From assembly GCA_021646465.1 (NCBI GenBank), contig SOET01000019.1, positions 1 through 64,000 of the forward strand: DNA of 64,000 bases. Reading direction: 5' to 3'. Of the stretch, positions 34,832-43,666 are shown piece by piece. This DNA is from Candidatus Kuenenia hertensis. Lineage in GTDB: Bacteria > Planctomycetota > Brocadiia > Brocadiales > Brocadiaceae. A program made the translations under genes and the position numbers. The notes beneath the pieces were generated by a model. That model did not search any database, was not told the DNA's origin, and saw only the letters and a list, made by a program, of their open reading frames with translations. Numbering within the stretch: position 1 is the stretch's first letter; each line of letters begins with the position of its first letter.

Positions 34832-35630
34832 ATATAGGTTTCCTTATAAAGATTTTTTATCTCATATTCATAGAGAAGAATAAAATATCGATGTTATTGA
34901 CATGGACTGTAAACCACCCTTTGTTCCATACGTGTTACGTTAAGGAATCAATAATTACATACCCCCCCTATACGTGTTGAATCCGTCATGTCCCCCGCTG
35001 GCGGGGGCGCAGGGGGTGGACTAGACTTCTTCACCGCTTCAACTACCCCTTTAGTATGACTGCGAGTTTTCATCTTGACCTCTACGGCTAGTTCACTATT
35101 CATTGCCTAACGCAGCAAAGCTGCAACTAAAAATAATTTCTGTTTTACCCTTCCGACTCGTTCGGGTTTTGGATATTCAGGTTATAAGCCTGTCGCACTT
35201 CCCACCCATGCTATTCCACCCCCTTAATCCCCCGCCAGCGGGGGACAATGGTTTGCCACGTCTTCAGTGACTTTCAGACCCTTGGGAATCAAAAGCAGGC
35301 ACGGGCAAACTCGCTGCGGGTTCAAGTTTGTAACTTGAACCACACATTTTCAACTACCCCTGTCAGTTCCTCCGGCAGCGGGTGGGCAAACAGGGATTTT
35401 GCCATCAATACAGGTAACCCGGTTCTCCACATAACCCCATGGGTTCAGGTTACAAACCTGAACCCGCTTAAGGGGGGAGGAGAAAAGTTTGAGTTAAATA
35501 AACGTAAATATATTGCCCCATCTATACCCGTTATTAAGTGGAGGTGGCATATGGGAGAATTTTTCTTAATAACGGTACATAGATGGGCGATTTTATTTTG
35601 TATAGATCAGATTTTCCTGCAATTCTTTCT
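34832..35630. repeat. Palindrome-rich gap between exbB and cobN-like gene
   Basis: No gene is supported in these 800 bases. They contain an exact 18-bp inverted pair (34990-35007 and 35229-35246, GTCCCCCGCTGGCGGGGG and complement), the palindromes 35329-35349 (GTTCAAGTTTGTAACTTGAAC) and 35441-35465 (GGGTTCAGGTTACAAACCTG..), and an imperfect hairpin of about 80 bases (35513-35592, arms around CATCTATACCCGTTATTAAG) that follows the cobN-like stop on the minus strand and could end or process that transcript. The mix suggests several small repeat insertions inside a once continuous operon. Confidence 0.65.
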
Positions 35631-38600
35631 TTAATGATGATGTAACACTTTCTTTCTTCTCCATCCGTAATAGAATAAACCTATGCATACCAAAATCACG
35701 GCAATTGTCATCCATGATGTAGTAGAGGTCTGCACCGATGCAGCGCTTTTCTGTTTTTCCTCTTCCATTTCGTATCCTTCCAGCATTTCCTTCATTTCTT
35801 TGTTTTCTTCAGGCTTCGCTTGCTCTTCTTTCCTTATATTTTTACTGATATCTTCCTCTTTCTGCATTTTTGCAATATCTTTTGTTCCGGAAGCTTTCTG
35901 TGCCCTGACCAGTTTGTCCATCTCAGCTTTTCTTTCCGTCAATGTCCTGCCTGTTGCTGTTTGCATAGCCTCCGCATATTGCTGCATCGTATTTTGGTTT
36001 ACCAGCTTGTTAACGGACACGATGTCCGTCGCATACTCTTCAATGGCCGGGTTGTCGCAGATATGGGCGCTGCATGCTACTCCGTGTTCCGCAACCGATT
36101 CAACGTATTCCTTTGCCAGCGTCTGTTTTACCTGTTCAGAGGGCTGCCAGTATCCCTTTCGGATCGTTTCCAGCATTCGGGCAGTCAATGCCTGATAGGC
36201 ATAGGGGTTCTTTTCCCTGAAAAATTCCTCCAGATCCATTCCGTATTTATCTTCCACATATACCTCGAAGGTCTGTTCCCATCGCGCGGCGTCAATCGTC
36301 TCCGGCATGGTAACCTGCCAGCCCCACATGTATTCAACAAACTCCGCCATCTTATTTGCGCCCTCAAATCCCTCCTTTTTCATTCCCGCGATCCACTCAG
36401 GATTCAGATAGCGAGACCGCAGTTCCATGCCCATCATTCTGTCAATTGAGGTCATCTCCGGTTTTGCAGGATTCATTATATTGGTAACCATAAGCTCGGG
36501 AGATTCGCCATCCAGTTCCCGTACCGCGGCGGCAAGACCACCGGCGTACATAAAGAAATCGTCATTGTCAAGGGTCCCGTAAAGATTTGTGGAGCGGCTG
36601 TGCAGTACCATTTCGGTGCCGCTTAATGTCATCTTATATACATCTTCCATGGGTTCACCCCATAAACCGTTTCCATAACCGTAGCTCATGTGCCTGAAGT
36701 AATCTTCTGATACCACAGAATCATCTTCCCATGAGCCGCTTGCGCTGGTAATTCGAGCGACGTTCAAATCGTAACGTCCGGGAGGTTCGTCAAATATTCT
36801 GACCGAGGCATATTGTTCAGCCTTCTTTTCCGGCCAACCAAGCAGCATCAACCTGTCGGCGACTTTCTGTATATGCATGCGCACAAAATTATCTTTTTCT
36901 TCCAGTGCCTTTACCATCTGAACAGCCTGATCGATGTATTGTGTTAATTGTCCGAACATCTCTTCCGCCGCGGAAGAGACAACAATATCGATTCGGGGAC
37001 GTCCCAGTTCCTCTTTTGGTATTATTTCAATGTCTGTCACCTTTCCCCATTCGTTCCAGACAGGCCTGACGCCTAACAGATACAGTATCTGTGATTCAAG
37101 AATACCTTCGTGGCGGATAGTTTCTAAACCCCAGATTACAAATGCCAGCTTCCTGGGATAGTTCCCGTTATGTTTTGATTGATAGTTTTTAAGAAGCTCA
37201 TCGGTTAGTTTAACCCCCACCTCCCACGCCTCTTTTTTAGGGATTTTATCCGGGTTAAAGGCGTAGAAATTCTTTCCTGTGGGCAGTGACTGCGGGTTTC
37301 TGACGGGGTCGTTTCCTGTTCCTGTCGGAATGTAACGGCCGTTCATGGCATGTATTGTATTCGCTAACTCCCGTTTTGCCCCTTTTATGATGTTGTCATC
37401 CAGTTCTTTATCGGGAATATCCTTCGCAACCTCTTTTATTGCATTTATGGTAGAGGTTCGCAGTGATTCATCAGGCGCATTGCCAAATGTGTGCAGCCCG
37501 TACGGCATATTTATCTGCTTCAATTCTTCCAGATAATCTTCTATTTTGTGAATGACTTCGTGATCGAATTTGTGCGGGTCGTCATCTTCTGCGTCGATAT
37601 TCAGGGATTCGCTGATATCTATATCCTTTTCAAGCCCCAGATCCTTGATCTTTTTGATGATATTTTCCATATACTGCCTTGCAAGAGCTTCATTCTGATC
37701 GAGAGCATGGTGATGGTTGCCGATCAACTCTTCCAGTTCGGCATATTCATGATAAAGCCCCCCTTTCTTCAGAGGCGGGATCATATGGTCTATAACCACC
37801 GCAGATCCCCTGCGTTTTGCAACCAGGCCTTCTCCAACATCGTCTACGATGTAAGGATACACCACCGGTAAATCCTGAATCAACGCCTCAGGAGGATCAT
37901 CGCCGGCAAGACCGTTGCTCTTGCCGGGCAGCCATTCCTGCGTTCCATGCGTGCCGAAATGGATGACAACGTCGGCGCCAAAACCGTATTTCACCCATGC
38001 ATACACCCCTGCATACTGATGGTGCGGCGCGAGATCTTCGTTGTGATACATAGCCTCTTTATCCTGCAGCCAGCCCCTCACCGGTTGTGGAAGGATAATG
38101 ACGTTTCCCCGCTGCAGAGCCGGAATAACCATATATTTTTTATTGTCCTTTGGATTTTTCCACATCATTACATTGGATTCTTCCACTTCTCCCCAATCAT
38201 CATTTACCTCGTTCATAAAAGCGGAAGGCAAATTATCAGTCCACTTTCGATAATCATTTAGTGGCAGCAGTACGCACTTTCCCCCATTTACCATCTCATC
38301 CAGTTCTCCGGGCGTCCAATTTCCAACGTTTCGCCCGTATCTGAGGGAATTTTCAAGAAGCAGGTCCTTGTCAATCTTTTCCTCTCCCACGTCATATCCG
38401 GCTTCTTTCATCTTTTTTAAAACATTTTCAATGCTGGCGAAAACATTCAGATAGCTTGCTCCGATATGTTCTTTTCCCGGAGGGTAGTTCCAGTAGACGA
38501 TTGCGACTTTTTTATCCTTGTTATCCTTTTTCTGCAACGTAACCCACGATTTTATATGATTGACCGCGCGCTCGACCCGTTCCGGTATAGGCGTTCGCTG

Positions 38601-39716
38601 ATCAAAAAAGAAGCCTGTCTCATCATCTCTTTTGCGGATACGATATGCCGCCACAGTGGGCTGGATAAGTCCGGCAACCTCAGGAATTGCCAGTTGCATG
38701 CTTATTTCAAGGGAACTAAGCCCTTCCTTGTCTTTCTCCCATTGTTCGCCGTCTTTTCCATAGACGGTAATAAGATTGATCACCGGAACGTCCAGCTTTT
38801 CCAGAGACCTTGCCGCGTTAAAATCTGAAAAGCGAAAGAGGAAAGAAAGCACTCCTGAAACCCTTGGCATTCCCTTTGAATCCAGTAATAATTCTTCAAC
38901 CACTTTGACCGCTGGAAACCCGAATGCAACAAAGGCATTAAATCCTTTTTCTTCCAGAGACCTGACAAGCGCATCTTCCACCCCGGCTTGCCCCTGCTCA
39001 TGGTATGACGAATACGCCAGAACAGCGATCCACTCCGCGCCTTTTTTAAAATATCCGGTTGTTTTATACCAATCTTCATATTCTTCAAACATCTTAAATT
39101 GTGCTCCGTTTTGGTCATCGTAATGATAATAACCCATTTTAAGTAGTTCTTGCGGCGGCGCATATTTTATTTCGGACATATTCAAATATTCAGAAAGTGA
39201 ATAGAGGATCATATTTTTAAAGTTCCCGATACCACCAAACTGAAAATATGAACGAAGAATTTTGTCATAATAAAGCCCAATGCTCATATACTGCGCGTCC
39301 ATACCCCCTGATTGATTGATGGGCAGTATATGAGCGCCATTGGCAATGGCATTTTTTATAGCATTTTGATCAAATCCTGCCTGAGTCGGTGTTGATATCT
39401 TTATACCCATTATGTCGATAATAATGATATCGGAATCCTCAATTTCTGCGGGATTAAAGCCTGAGTCAAGGTCTGTTTTGGTTACAAGTTCAAAGGTAAT
39501 CCGGTCTTTTATAAAAGGATACTCCTGCCAGATTGCCTTGATTGACCTGACAATACATGATGTCATGTAGTTACCCACGATAAAGGTGTATGTATGATGT
39601 TGATGCTTTTCATGGGAATGTCCTTCATGGGCAAGGCATGTATGGACAGACGATTGAAAACTAACAATTATGGTAAATAGGATAAAAAGTATTGATTTTT
39701 TCATGGTATATTTCAT
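35631..39716 (-). CDS. cobN: Exported, membrane-anchored CobN/BchH-like chelatase
   Basis: This homologue of the large subunit of cobalt/magnesium chelatases is about 1361 residues long. ATG 39716 ('MKYTMKKSILFILFTIIVSF') is chosen: it lies 7 bases after the btuB stop and opens on a signal peptide. The mature start is His-rich ('HEGHSHEKHQHH'). The CobN core is clear: 'VVIHFGTHGTQEWLPGKSNG', 'YPYIVDDVGEGLVAKRRGSA', 'AFVIWGLETIRHEGILESQI' and 'ELDGESPELMVTNIMNPAKP'. The end has a charged linker, a membrane helix ('WMTIAVILVCIGLFYYGW') and a short 'RRKKVLHHH' tail. So the catalytic domain should face the periplasm, where ATP-driven CobS/CobT cannot reach. No cobS or cobT is nearby. Metal insertion or removal on corrinoids or another tetrapyrrole is inferred. 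Confidence 0.88.
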   Translation of the reverse strand: MKYTMKKSILFILFTIIVSFQSSVHTCLAHEGHSHEKHQHHTYTFIVGNYMTSCIVRSIKAIWQEYPFIKDRITFELVTKTDLDSGFNPAEIEDSDIIIIDIMGIKISTPTQAGFDQNAIKNAIANGAHILPINQSGGMDAQYMSIGLYYDKILRSYFQFGGIGNFKNMILYSLSEYLNMSEIKYAPPQELLKMGYYHYDDQNGAQFKMFEEYEDWYKTTGYFKKGAEWIAVLAYSSYHEQGQAGVEDALVRSLEEKGFNAFVAFGFPAVKVVEELLLDSKGMPRVSGVLSFLFRFSDFNAARSLEKLDVPVINLITVYGKDGEQWEKDKEGLSSLEISMQLAIPEVAGLIQPTVAAYRIRKRDDETGFFFDQRTPIPERVERAVNHIKSWVTLQKKDNKDKKVAIVYWNYPPGKEHIGASYLNVFASIENVLKKMKEAGYDVGEEKIDKDLLLENSLRYGRNVGNWTPGELDEMVNGGKCVLLPLNDYRKWTDNLPSAFMNEVNDDWGEVEESNVMMWKNPKDNKKYMVIPALQRGNVIILPQPVRGWLQDKEAMYHNEDLAPHHQYAGVYAWVKYGFGADVVIHFGTHGTQEWLPGKSNGLAGDDPPEALIQDLPVVYPYIVDDVGEGLVAKRRGSAVVIDHMIPPLKKGGLYHEYAELEELIGNHHHALDQNEALARQYMENIIKKIKDLGLEKDIDISESLNIDAEDDDPHKFDHEVIHKIEDYLEELKQINMPYGLHTFGNAPDESLRTSTINAIKEVAKDIPDKELDDNIIKGAKRELANTIHAMNGRYIPTGTGNDPVRNPQSLPTGKNFYAFNPDKIPKKEAWEVGVKLTDELLKNYQSKHNGNYPRKLAFVIWGLETIRHEGILESQILYLLGVRPVWNEWGKVTDIEIIPKEELGRPRIDIVVSSAAEEMFGQLTQYIDQAVQMVKALEEKDNFVRMHIQKVADRLMLLGWPEKKAEQYASVRIFDEPPGRYDLNVARITSASGSWEDDSVVSEDYFRHMSYGYGNGLWGEPMEDVYKMTLSGTEMVLHSRSTNLYGTLDNDDFFMYAGGLAAAVRELDGESPELMVTNIMNPAKPEMTSIDRMMGMELRSRYLNPEWIAGMKKEGFEGANKMAEFVEYMWGWQVTMPETIDAARWEQTFEVYVEDKYGMDLEEFFREKNPYAYQALTARMLETIRKGYWQPSEQVKQTLAKEYVESVAEHGVACSAHICDNPAIEEYATDIVSVNKLVNQNTMQQYAEAMQTATGRTLTERKAEMDKLVRAQKASGTKDIAKMQKEEDISKNIRKEEQAKPEENKEMKEMLEGYEMEEEKQKSAASVQTSTTSWMTIAVILVCIGLFYYGWRRKKVLHHH

Positions 39717-39723
39717 AATAATT

Positions 39724-41766
39724 TCAAAACGTAAAATCAATTCCCGCATATGCGGTAAAAGGGAGAGAGCTATAGCCGGTCACTTCTTCATAATCGTAAT
39801 CAAACATATTTTCGAACCGTATGTATGCAGTCATCAAGGCAGAGATATTGTAGCGTGTTACCAGATCGGCTATCCAATAGTCGTCCATGTCAGACCCGTC
39901 ACTATCTATTCTGTCCCGTACCATGGTTCCCGCAAAATGGACATTCAGTTTATCGAGCGGCTGGGCGTCAACACTAAGTGTTGCCCTGTTTCTGGGTCTG
40001 CGGGGCAGTTGCTTTCCCTTATCTTCATCCCGTGTATCTGTATAAGTATAGGTACTCTGTATGGCAAGGAAGGGAAAAGGTATATAGGACAAACCAACTT
40101 CAATTCCCTCTGATTCAGCCTCGCCAACGTTTGTTGCCAGATAGCTTCCGTCTGGTTGAACCGCAGAGGTAATTAGATCTTCAAAATCATTTTCAAAATA
40201 CGTAATATCTATTTTCAGGCTGTCTTTGATAATTTCTTTCTCTACGCCAAAATCCCAGCCTTCGCTTTCTTCTTCCTCTATATCATGGTTTCCATAATTC
40301 GGATAGAACAGCTCATTAAAGCTTGGCGCTTTAAAACCGGTTCCCCACGACCCGTGGAATCGTGTGCCGATTTCTTCAATGTAATACGAGCCCGTTGTTC
40401 TGTACGTATAATGAGTTCCGAAAGAGCTGTGTTTGTCGTACCGTAAGCCAGCCGTCAGGTTAAGCGATTCAAATAGTTCTATCTGCTCCTGGAAAAAGAT
40501 GGAATTGTTTCGTGTCGTTGTATCAAATTTCCCCTCGCTTTCGCCTTCCTCCACCTCGTATTCATACCCTATCGTCACCGTGTTAATGTCAAATAATGTG
40601 AAATCGGACTGATGCTCCGCCTTCCATGTCCTCGTATAAATCCCGAATTCATCGTATTCGTTGGCGGAATCAAACCCCCGCAAGTCAGTATCATTTACTG
40701 AAACCAGAAATGAGGGAGTCCACATATCAAAAAACGTTTTGCTGATTTTGGTGGAGAAGAGAATCTCGTCTGTTGTTTGATATTCATTATCATCGTCTAC
40801 AGCGCCCACTCCCCAGGCAAAGTCGTCAAGTTCAAAATCTGCATGAGAACCGCGCAGCATGGTATCTATTCTTCCGTCATCCAGAAAATCAAAACCAAAA
40901 CGGGCGGAACCGGTAAAATTTTCATATCCATCGTCCTCCGTTCCACTGCTGGCATTGGATATTCCGTGGATCTTCAGATAAGAACCGCCGACTGCATAAT
41001 CAAAGTGCTCCTTCCCGCCGGAAACACTGAAAGTTTCCCGATACGTTTCCTGCATTCCGTATTCAGTACCAAGGTTTACTTTCGTATCGCCCTTTCCCTT
41101 TTTGGTTATAATATTAATCACCCCGCCAATAGCCTCAGAACCGTACAGGGTGCTTTGCGGACCGCGCAGGATTTCGATTCTCTCAATATTGTCTGTAGTG
41201 AAATTTGCAAAGTTAAAGTAATCTGTTGTAGGGCTGTTCATCTCTACCCCATCAACAAATACCAGGGTATGCGAAGAATTCCCTCCCCGCATAAAGATAC
41301 TCGTTGTTCCGCCGATACCCTGAGTCCTTGACACTTCAATACCGGGAACCTGGCGAAGTACATCAAGTATGAGTGGTTTTTTGCTCTTCTTAATGTCCTC
41401 CTCCGTGATGACAGAGACAGAGCTGCCCACTTCTTTTACGGACTTTTCTGTTCTGGTTGCTGTGACGACAATTTCCTCTGCAAGTTCATACGTTTCTTTG
41501 CCTGCATCGGATTGTTGTTCATCTTCGACAGTGATTTCTTTGGAAGAGGTTGTCTCTGTGGATTGATAGAGGACTTTATCTTCTTCCCCGTGTGCTTCTT
41601 CTGCGGCTGCGGCATCCTGATCAACTGCAGGCTGTTGCTTTAGCAGCTCTAATTGTCTTTTTAAGGCTTCGTTTTCCCGCATCAGTTGTTCTCTTGTTAT
41701 TTCTTCTGCAGAAGAGAGAACACAGGGAGCGAGAACGATCAATAAGATACTCAGCAAATATTTCAT
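39724..41766 (-). CDS. btuB: BtuB-like TonB-dependent outer-membrane receptor
   Basis: This 680-residue receptor has a signal peptide (about 1-20) and then an unusual coiled-coil/acidic extension (about 22-95: 'ITREQLMRENEALKRQLELL'). The TonB box 'EEIVVTATRT' follows at about 94-103, then the plug ('VGSSVSVITEEDIKKSKKPL', 'GGTTSIFMRGGNSSHTLVFV', 'RIEILRGPQSTLYGSEAIGG') and a 22-strand-type barrel ending in aromatic 'AYAGIDFTF'. Two cobalamin aptamers in series precede it, so its substrate is very probably a corrinoid. It is followed at once by the cobN-like gene. Confidence 0.92.
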   Translation of the reverse strand: MKYLLSILLIVLAPCVLSSAEEITREQLMRENEALKRQLELLKQQPAVDQDAAAAEEAHGEEDKVLYQSTETTSSKEITVEDEQQSDAGKETYELAEEIVVTATRTEKSVKEVGSSVSVITEEDIKKSKKPLILDVLRQVPGIEVSRTQGIGGTTSIFMRGGNSSHTLVFVDGVEMNSPTTDYFNFANFTTDNIERIEILRGPQSTLYGSEAIGGVINIITKKGKGDTKVNLGTEYGMQETYRETFSVSGGKEHFDYAVGGSYLKIHGISNASSGTEDDGYENFTGSARFGFDFLDDGRIDTMLRGSHADFELDDFAWGVGAVDDDNEYQTTDEILFSTKISKTFFDMWTPSFLVSVNDTDLRGFDSANEYDEFGIYTRTWKAEHQSDFTLFDINTVTIGYEYEVEEGESEGKFDTTTRNNSIFFQEQIELFESLNLTAGLRYDKHSSFGTHYTYRTTGSYYIEEIGTRFHGSWGTGFKAPSFNELFYPNYGNHDIEEEESEGWDFGVEKEIIKDSLKIDITYFENDFEDLITSAVQPDGSYLATNVGEAESEGIEVGLSYIPFPFLAIQSTYTYTDTRDEDKGKQLPRRPRNRATLSVDAQPLDKLNVHFAGTMVRDRIDSDGSDMDDYWIADLVTRYNISALMTAYIRFENMFDYDYEEVTGYSSLPFTAYAGIDFTF

Positions 41767-41867
41767 ATTCTTTCCTCAAAAAAAATGTTTCTCATTACAA
41801 AAAAACACAACGAAAAAGCCCGTTTCTTCGTTGAAGAGAGAAACGGGCTTTCACGGTATAAATTCAA
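41763..41867 (-). CDS. Possible leader ORF overlapping btuB start
   Basis: A GTGAGG site lies 8 bases before TTG 41867. The frame runs 34 codons through the terminator and ends in TGA overlapping the btuB ATG (ATGA), which would couple its translation to btuB. It is not conserved as a peptide with the leader frame in riboswitch 1, so confidence is low. Confidence 0.25.
   Translation of the reverse strand: MNLYRESPFLSSTKKRAFSLCFFVMRNIFFEERI
41810..41851 (-). terminator. Attenuator terminator before btuB
   Basis: On the minus strand the stem GCCCGTTTCTCTC..GAAGAAACGGGC is followed by TTTTTCG. It is the near-twin of the terminator at 31573-31611, and sits between aptamer 2 and btuB. Confidence 0.88.
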
Positions 41868-41916
41868 TATGATTACCTCACCTCCTTTACTACGAAGAAG
41901 TATTTCAGCAGACACA

Positions 41917-42123
41917 CAGGCAGGTCTTCTGACTCACGGATCATCCTACTGGTTGCCCTTCCCGGAAATTCGTTTAAGATGCTTAAACTGTTTAAGATAC
42001 TTTCCAGTGGTAATTGCAACGTTCGTCACCGAATACAGCGGCGGTACCGTTCCCTTTTTTTCAGGACTAAATTTGAAACCGGGATTCCCTTTTCATCCTG
42101 GTAAAAATACCAGGACACCTGCA
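41917..42123 (-). promoter_or_regulatory. Cobalamin riboswitch aptamer 2
   Basis: On the minus strand it contains GCAGGT, AAAAGGGAATCCCGG, ACGGTACCGCCGCTGTA, ACCACTGG, TTCCGGGAAGGG, GGATGATCCGTGAGTC and CAGAAGACCTGCC in order. The core is very similar to aptamer 1 (CGCCGCTGTATTCGGTGACG is shared exactly), so one arose by duplication. It acts on btuB-cobN. Confidence 0.95.
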
Positions 42124-42244
42124 TTCATTAATTAATTATTTATCATTTCATAATATATTTAAATTACATTATCATGCTCCTTAATGGCTGAATAATGAGA
42201 TGGGATTTCCTGGTTTCTTACACACAAATACAGAAACAGGTAAA

Positions 42245-42287
42245 AACAAAAAAACCCATATCTCCGATGTTGAAGATATGGGTTTTA
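42245..42287 (-). terminator. Terminator after cobalamin riboswitch 3
   Basis: On the minus strand AAAACCCATATCTTC pairs with GAGATATGGGTTTT and is followed by TTTGTTTTTA. It separates aptamer 3 from aptamer 2 on the same strand. Confidence 0.9.
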
Positions 42288-42411
42288 ATAGTCAAATACG
42301 TTTATTTTAACTACATGAGCAAACCAAATAAATGTTTCGTAAGCAGCATCTGCGTTATGTGGTTTGTACTCTCAGCCCTTCACCATCTTTACCATCGAAG
42401 ACAACGTGAAG

Positions 42412-42602
42412 CAATTGCAGGCAGGTCTTCTGGCTTCCGGATCATTCGACTCATCACACCTTCCCGGAAAGCTGCGGCTTTCCAGTGGTAATTCGTGACG
42501 TTCGTCCCCGGTTACAGCGGCGGGTCCGCTCCAATCCTCTGAGTGAGGCGTGGATTCCCTTTTATTCTTTAACTTGTAGTAAGTAAAGAATACCTGCAAT
42601 TG
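42412..42602 (-). promoter_or_regulatory. Cobalamin riboswitch aptamer 3 (upstream of aptamer 2)
   Basis: The minus strand shows GCAGGT, AAAAGGGAATCCACG, GCGGACCCGCCGCTGTAACC, ACCACTGG, TTCCGGGAAGGTG, GAATGATCCGGAAGCC and AGAAGACCTGCC. A perfect 10-bp closing stem (CAATTGCAGG / CCTGCAATTG) bounds it. It is more diverged than aptamers 1 and 2. No real gene lies between it and aptamer 2. Confidence 0.95.
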
Positions 42603-42649
42603 ATACAATTAATATTAAAAAGAACAGATTTTCAGTTTTGCGAGGCTGA

Positions 42650-42678
42650 AGTATACTTTTGCGTTGTATCTTTGTCAA
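42650..42678 (-). promoter_or_regulatory. Sigma-70-type promoter of the btuB leader
   Basis: The minus strand reads TTGACA (42678-42673), a 17-base spacer and TATACT (42655-42650), about 48 bases before aptamer 3. It is nearly consensus and should drive the whole tandem-riboswitch leader. Confidence 0.75.
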
Positions 42679-42719
42679 TCGAATTATTACTGGTATGATT
42701 ATTTTGCGGATGCATCTCT

Positions 42720-43262
42720 TTATAGTATTTTCGCGTTGAAAACACGTTTCATTTGCTGCAGGGCATATTTATGATCTTTTTGTGTAAGTGCTGCCACGCA
42801 ATCCCCGGGAATAGTGGTCGTGTATCCCCTCATATATGCCTCCGCAACGGTATACAAAATGCATATATTAGTGACCACGCCGGTAAGTATCAGATGAGTT
42901 GTCCCAAGCTGTTTTAATAATGTTTGCAATGATGTTTTGTAAAAACATGAATAGTTTGTCTTGTGCACGATATAATCATCTTTTTCAGGTTCCAGTTGTT
43001 TCACGATACACGCCCCTTCTGTTCCCTTAACGGCATGCCTTGGCCATAAGGAAAACTCAGGATCATTGCTTTTGTGTGCGTCGCAGCAATAGATAACCGG
43101 AATGCAGGATTTTCTTGCCAACTGTATTTGTTTTTTTATTCCGGGAACAATGTCTCTCGCAGCAGGCACTTCAAGCGGGGCTTCTTTTTTAACAAAATCG
43201 TTGAGCATATCGCAAATAAGCAAAGCGGTATTCACATCGTTACGTTTTGCTTTTTTAATCAT
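42720..43262 (-). CDS. Isochorismatase/nicotinamidase-family cysteine hydrolase
   Basis: The ATG at 43262 is used because the family fold starts at 'DVNTALLICDMLNDFVKKEA'; the open frame extends 74 codons further upstream without similarity. The 180-residue enzyme has the Asp-Lys-Cys triad: Asp in 'ICDMLNDF', Lys in 'WPRHAVKGTEG' and Cys in 'GVVTNICILYTVAEAYMRGY'. It would hydrolyse an amide or enol-ether bond in the cytoplasm; nicotinamide is a common substrate, but the metal-binding residues are not clear enough to decide. It is transcribed away from the P460-like gene and ends just upstream of the btuB promoter region. Confidence 0.85.
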   Translation of the reverse strand: MIKKAKRNDVNTALLICDMLNDFVKKEAPLEVPAARDIVPGIKKQIQLARKSCIPVIYCCDAHKSNDPEFSLWPRHAVKGTEGACIVKQLEPEKDDYIVHKTNYSCFYKTSLQTLLKQLGTTHLILTGVVTNICILYTVAEAYMRGYTTTIPGDCVAALTQKDHKYALQQMKRVFNAKIL

Positions 43263-43666
43263 TAGTATCGTCCGTTTGTAATAAATAAGGTAGCTGTTAA
43301 AGTACTTTTGTTTAATTACCTGTTTAATTATTTCGGTCTGATTATCATCAATGAACGAATAAAAGTCAAACAGAATGAATTTTACTCTCATATTTTTATT
43401 CTGGTTGAATCTTACAGAAAATACCGGAATATACATAATAATATGGGATCTGTATGCATATGTAAGCTTGTAGATATGTTCCAACTGTATCCCTTTGTAT
43501 AAAACCAGAAATCGTAAATACGGAATCGGCTGAAAAATTTCTTGCGTTATTCGTATATTAGGTGGTATTTTTGCCAGTAAGACTATCAGAATTATTTTTT
43601 TTCAATAACTTTACCCATTCTTCAATCAAAAGACAAACTGTGATAATAAATAAAAGAGAGAACAAA
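43263..43666. other. Divergent intergenic region, AT-rich
   Basis: It lies between the minus-strand hydrolase and the plus-strand P460-like gene and must hold both promoters. I see no clear -35/-10 pair, hairpin or RNA gene. Confidence 0.4.

Noticed and set aside
35248-35634. 128-codon plus-strand frame
   Set aside because: It runs through palindromic repeats, has no recognisable domain and ends inside the 3' end of the cobN-like gene.
41785-42135. 116-codon plus-strand frame
   Set aside because: It lies on the opposite strand of aptamer 2 and its terminator; RNA structure explains the conservation.
42164-42181. Tiny ORF (AAGGAGC ATG ATA ATG TAA) between aptamers 3 and 2
   Set aside because: A three-codon frame with a good ribosome site is too short to support as a gene; it may be a relic of a lost gene start.
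42372-42608. 78-codon minus-strand frame
   Set aside because: It coincides with aptamer 3 and has no ribosome site; the aptamer explains the sequence.
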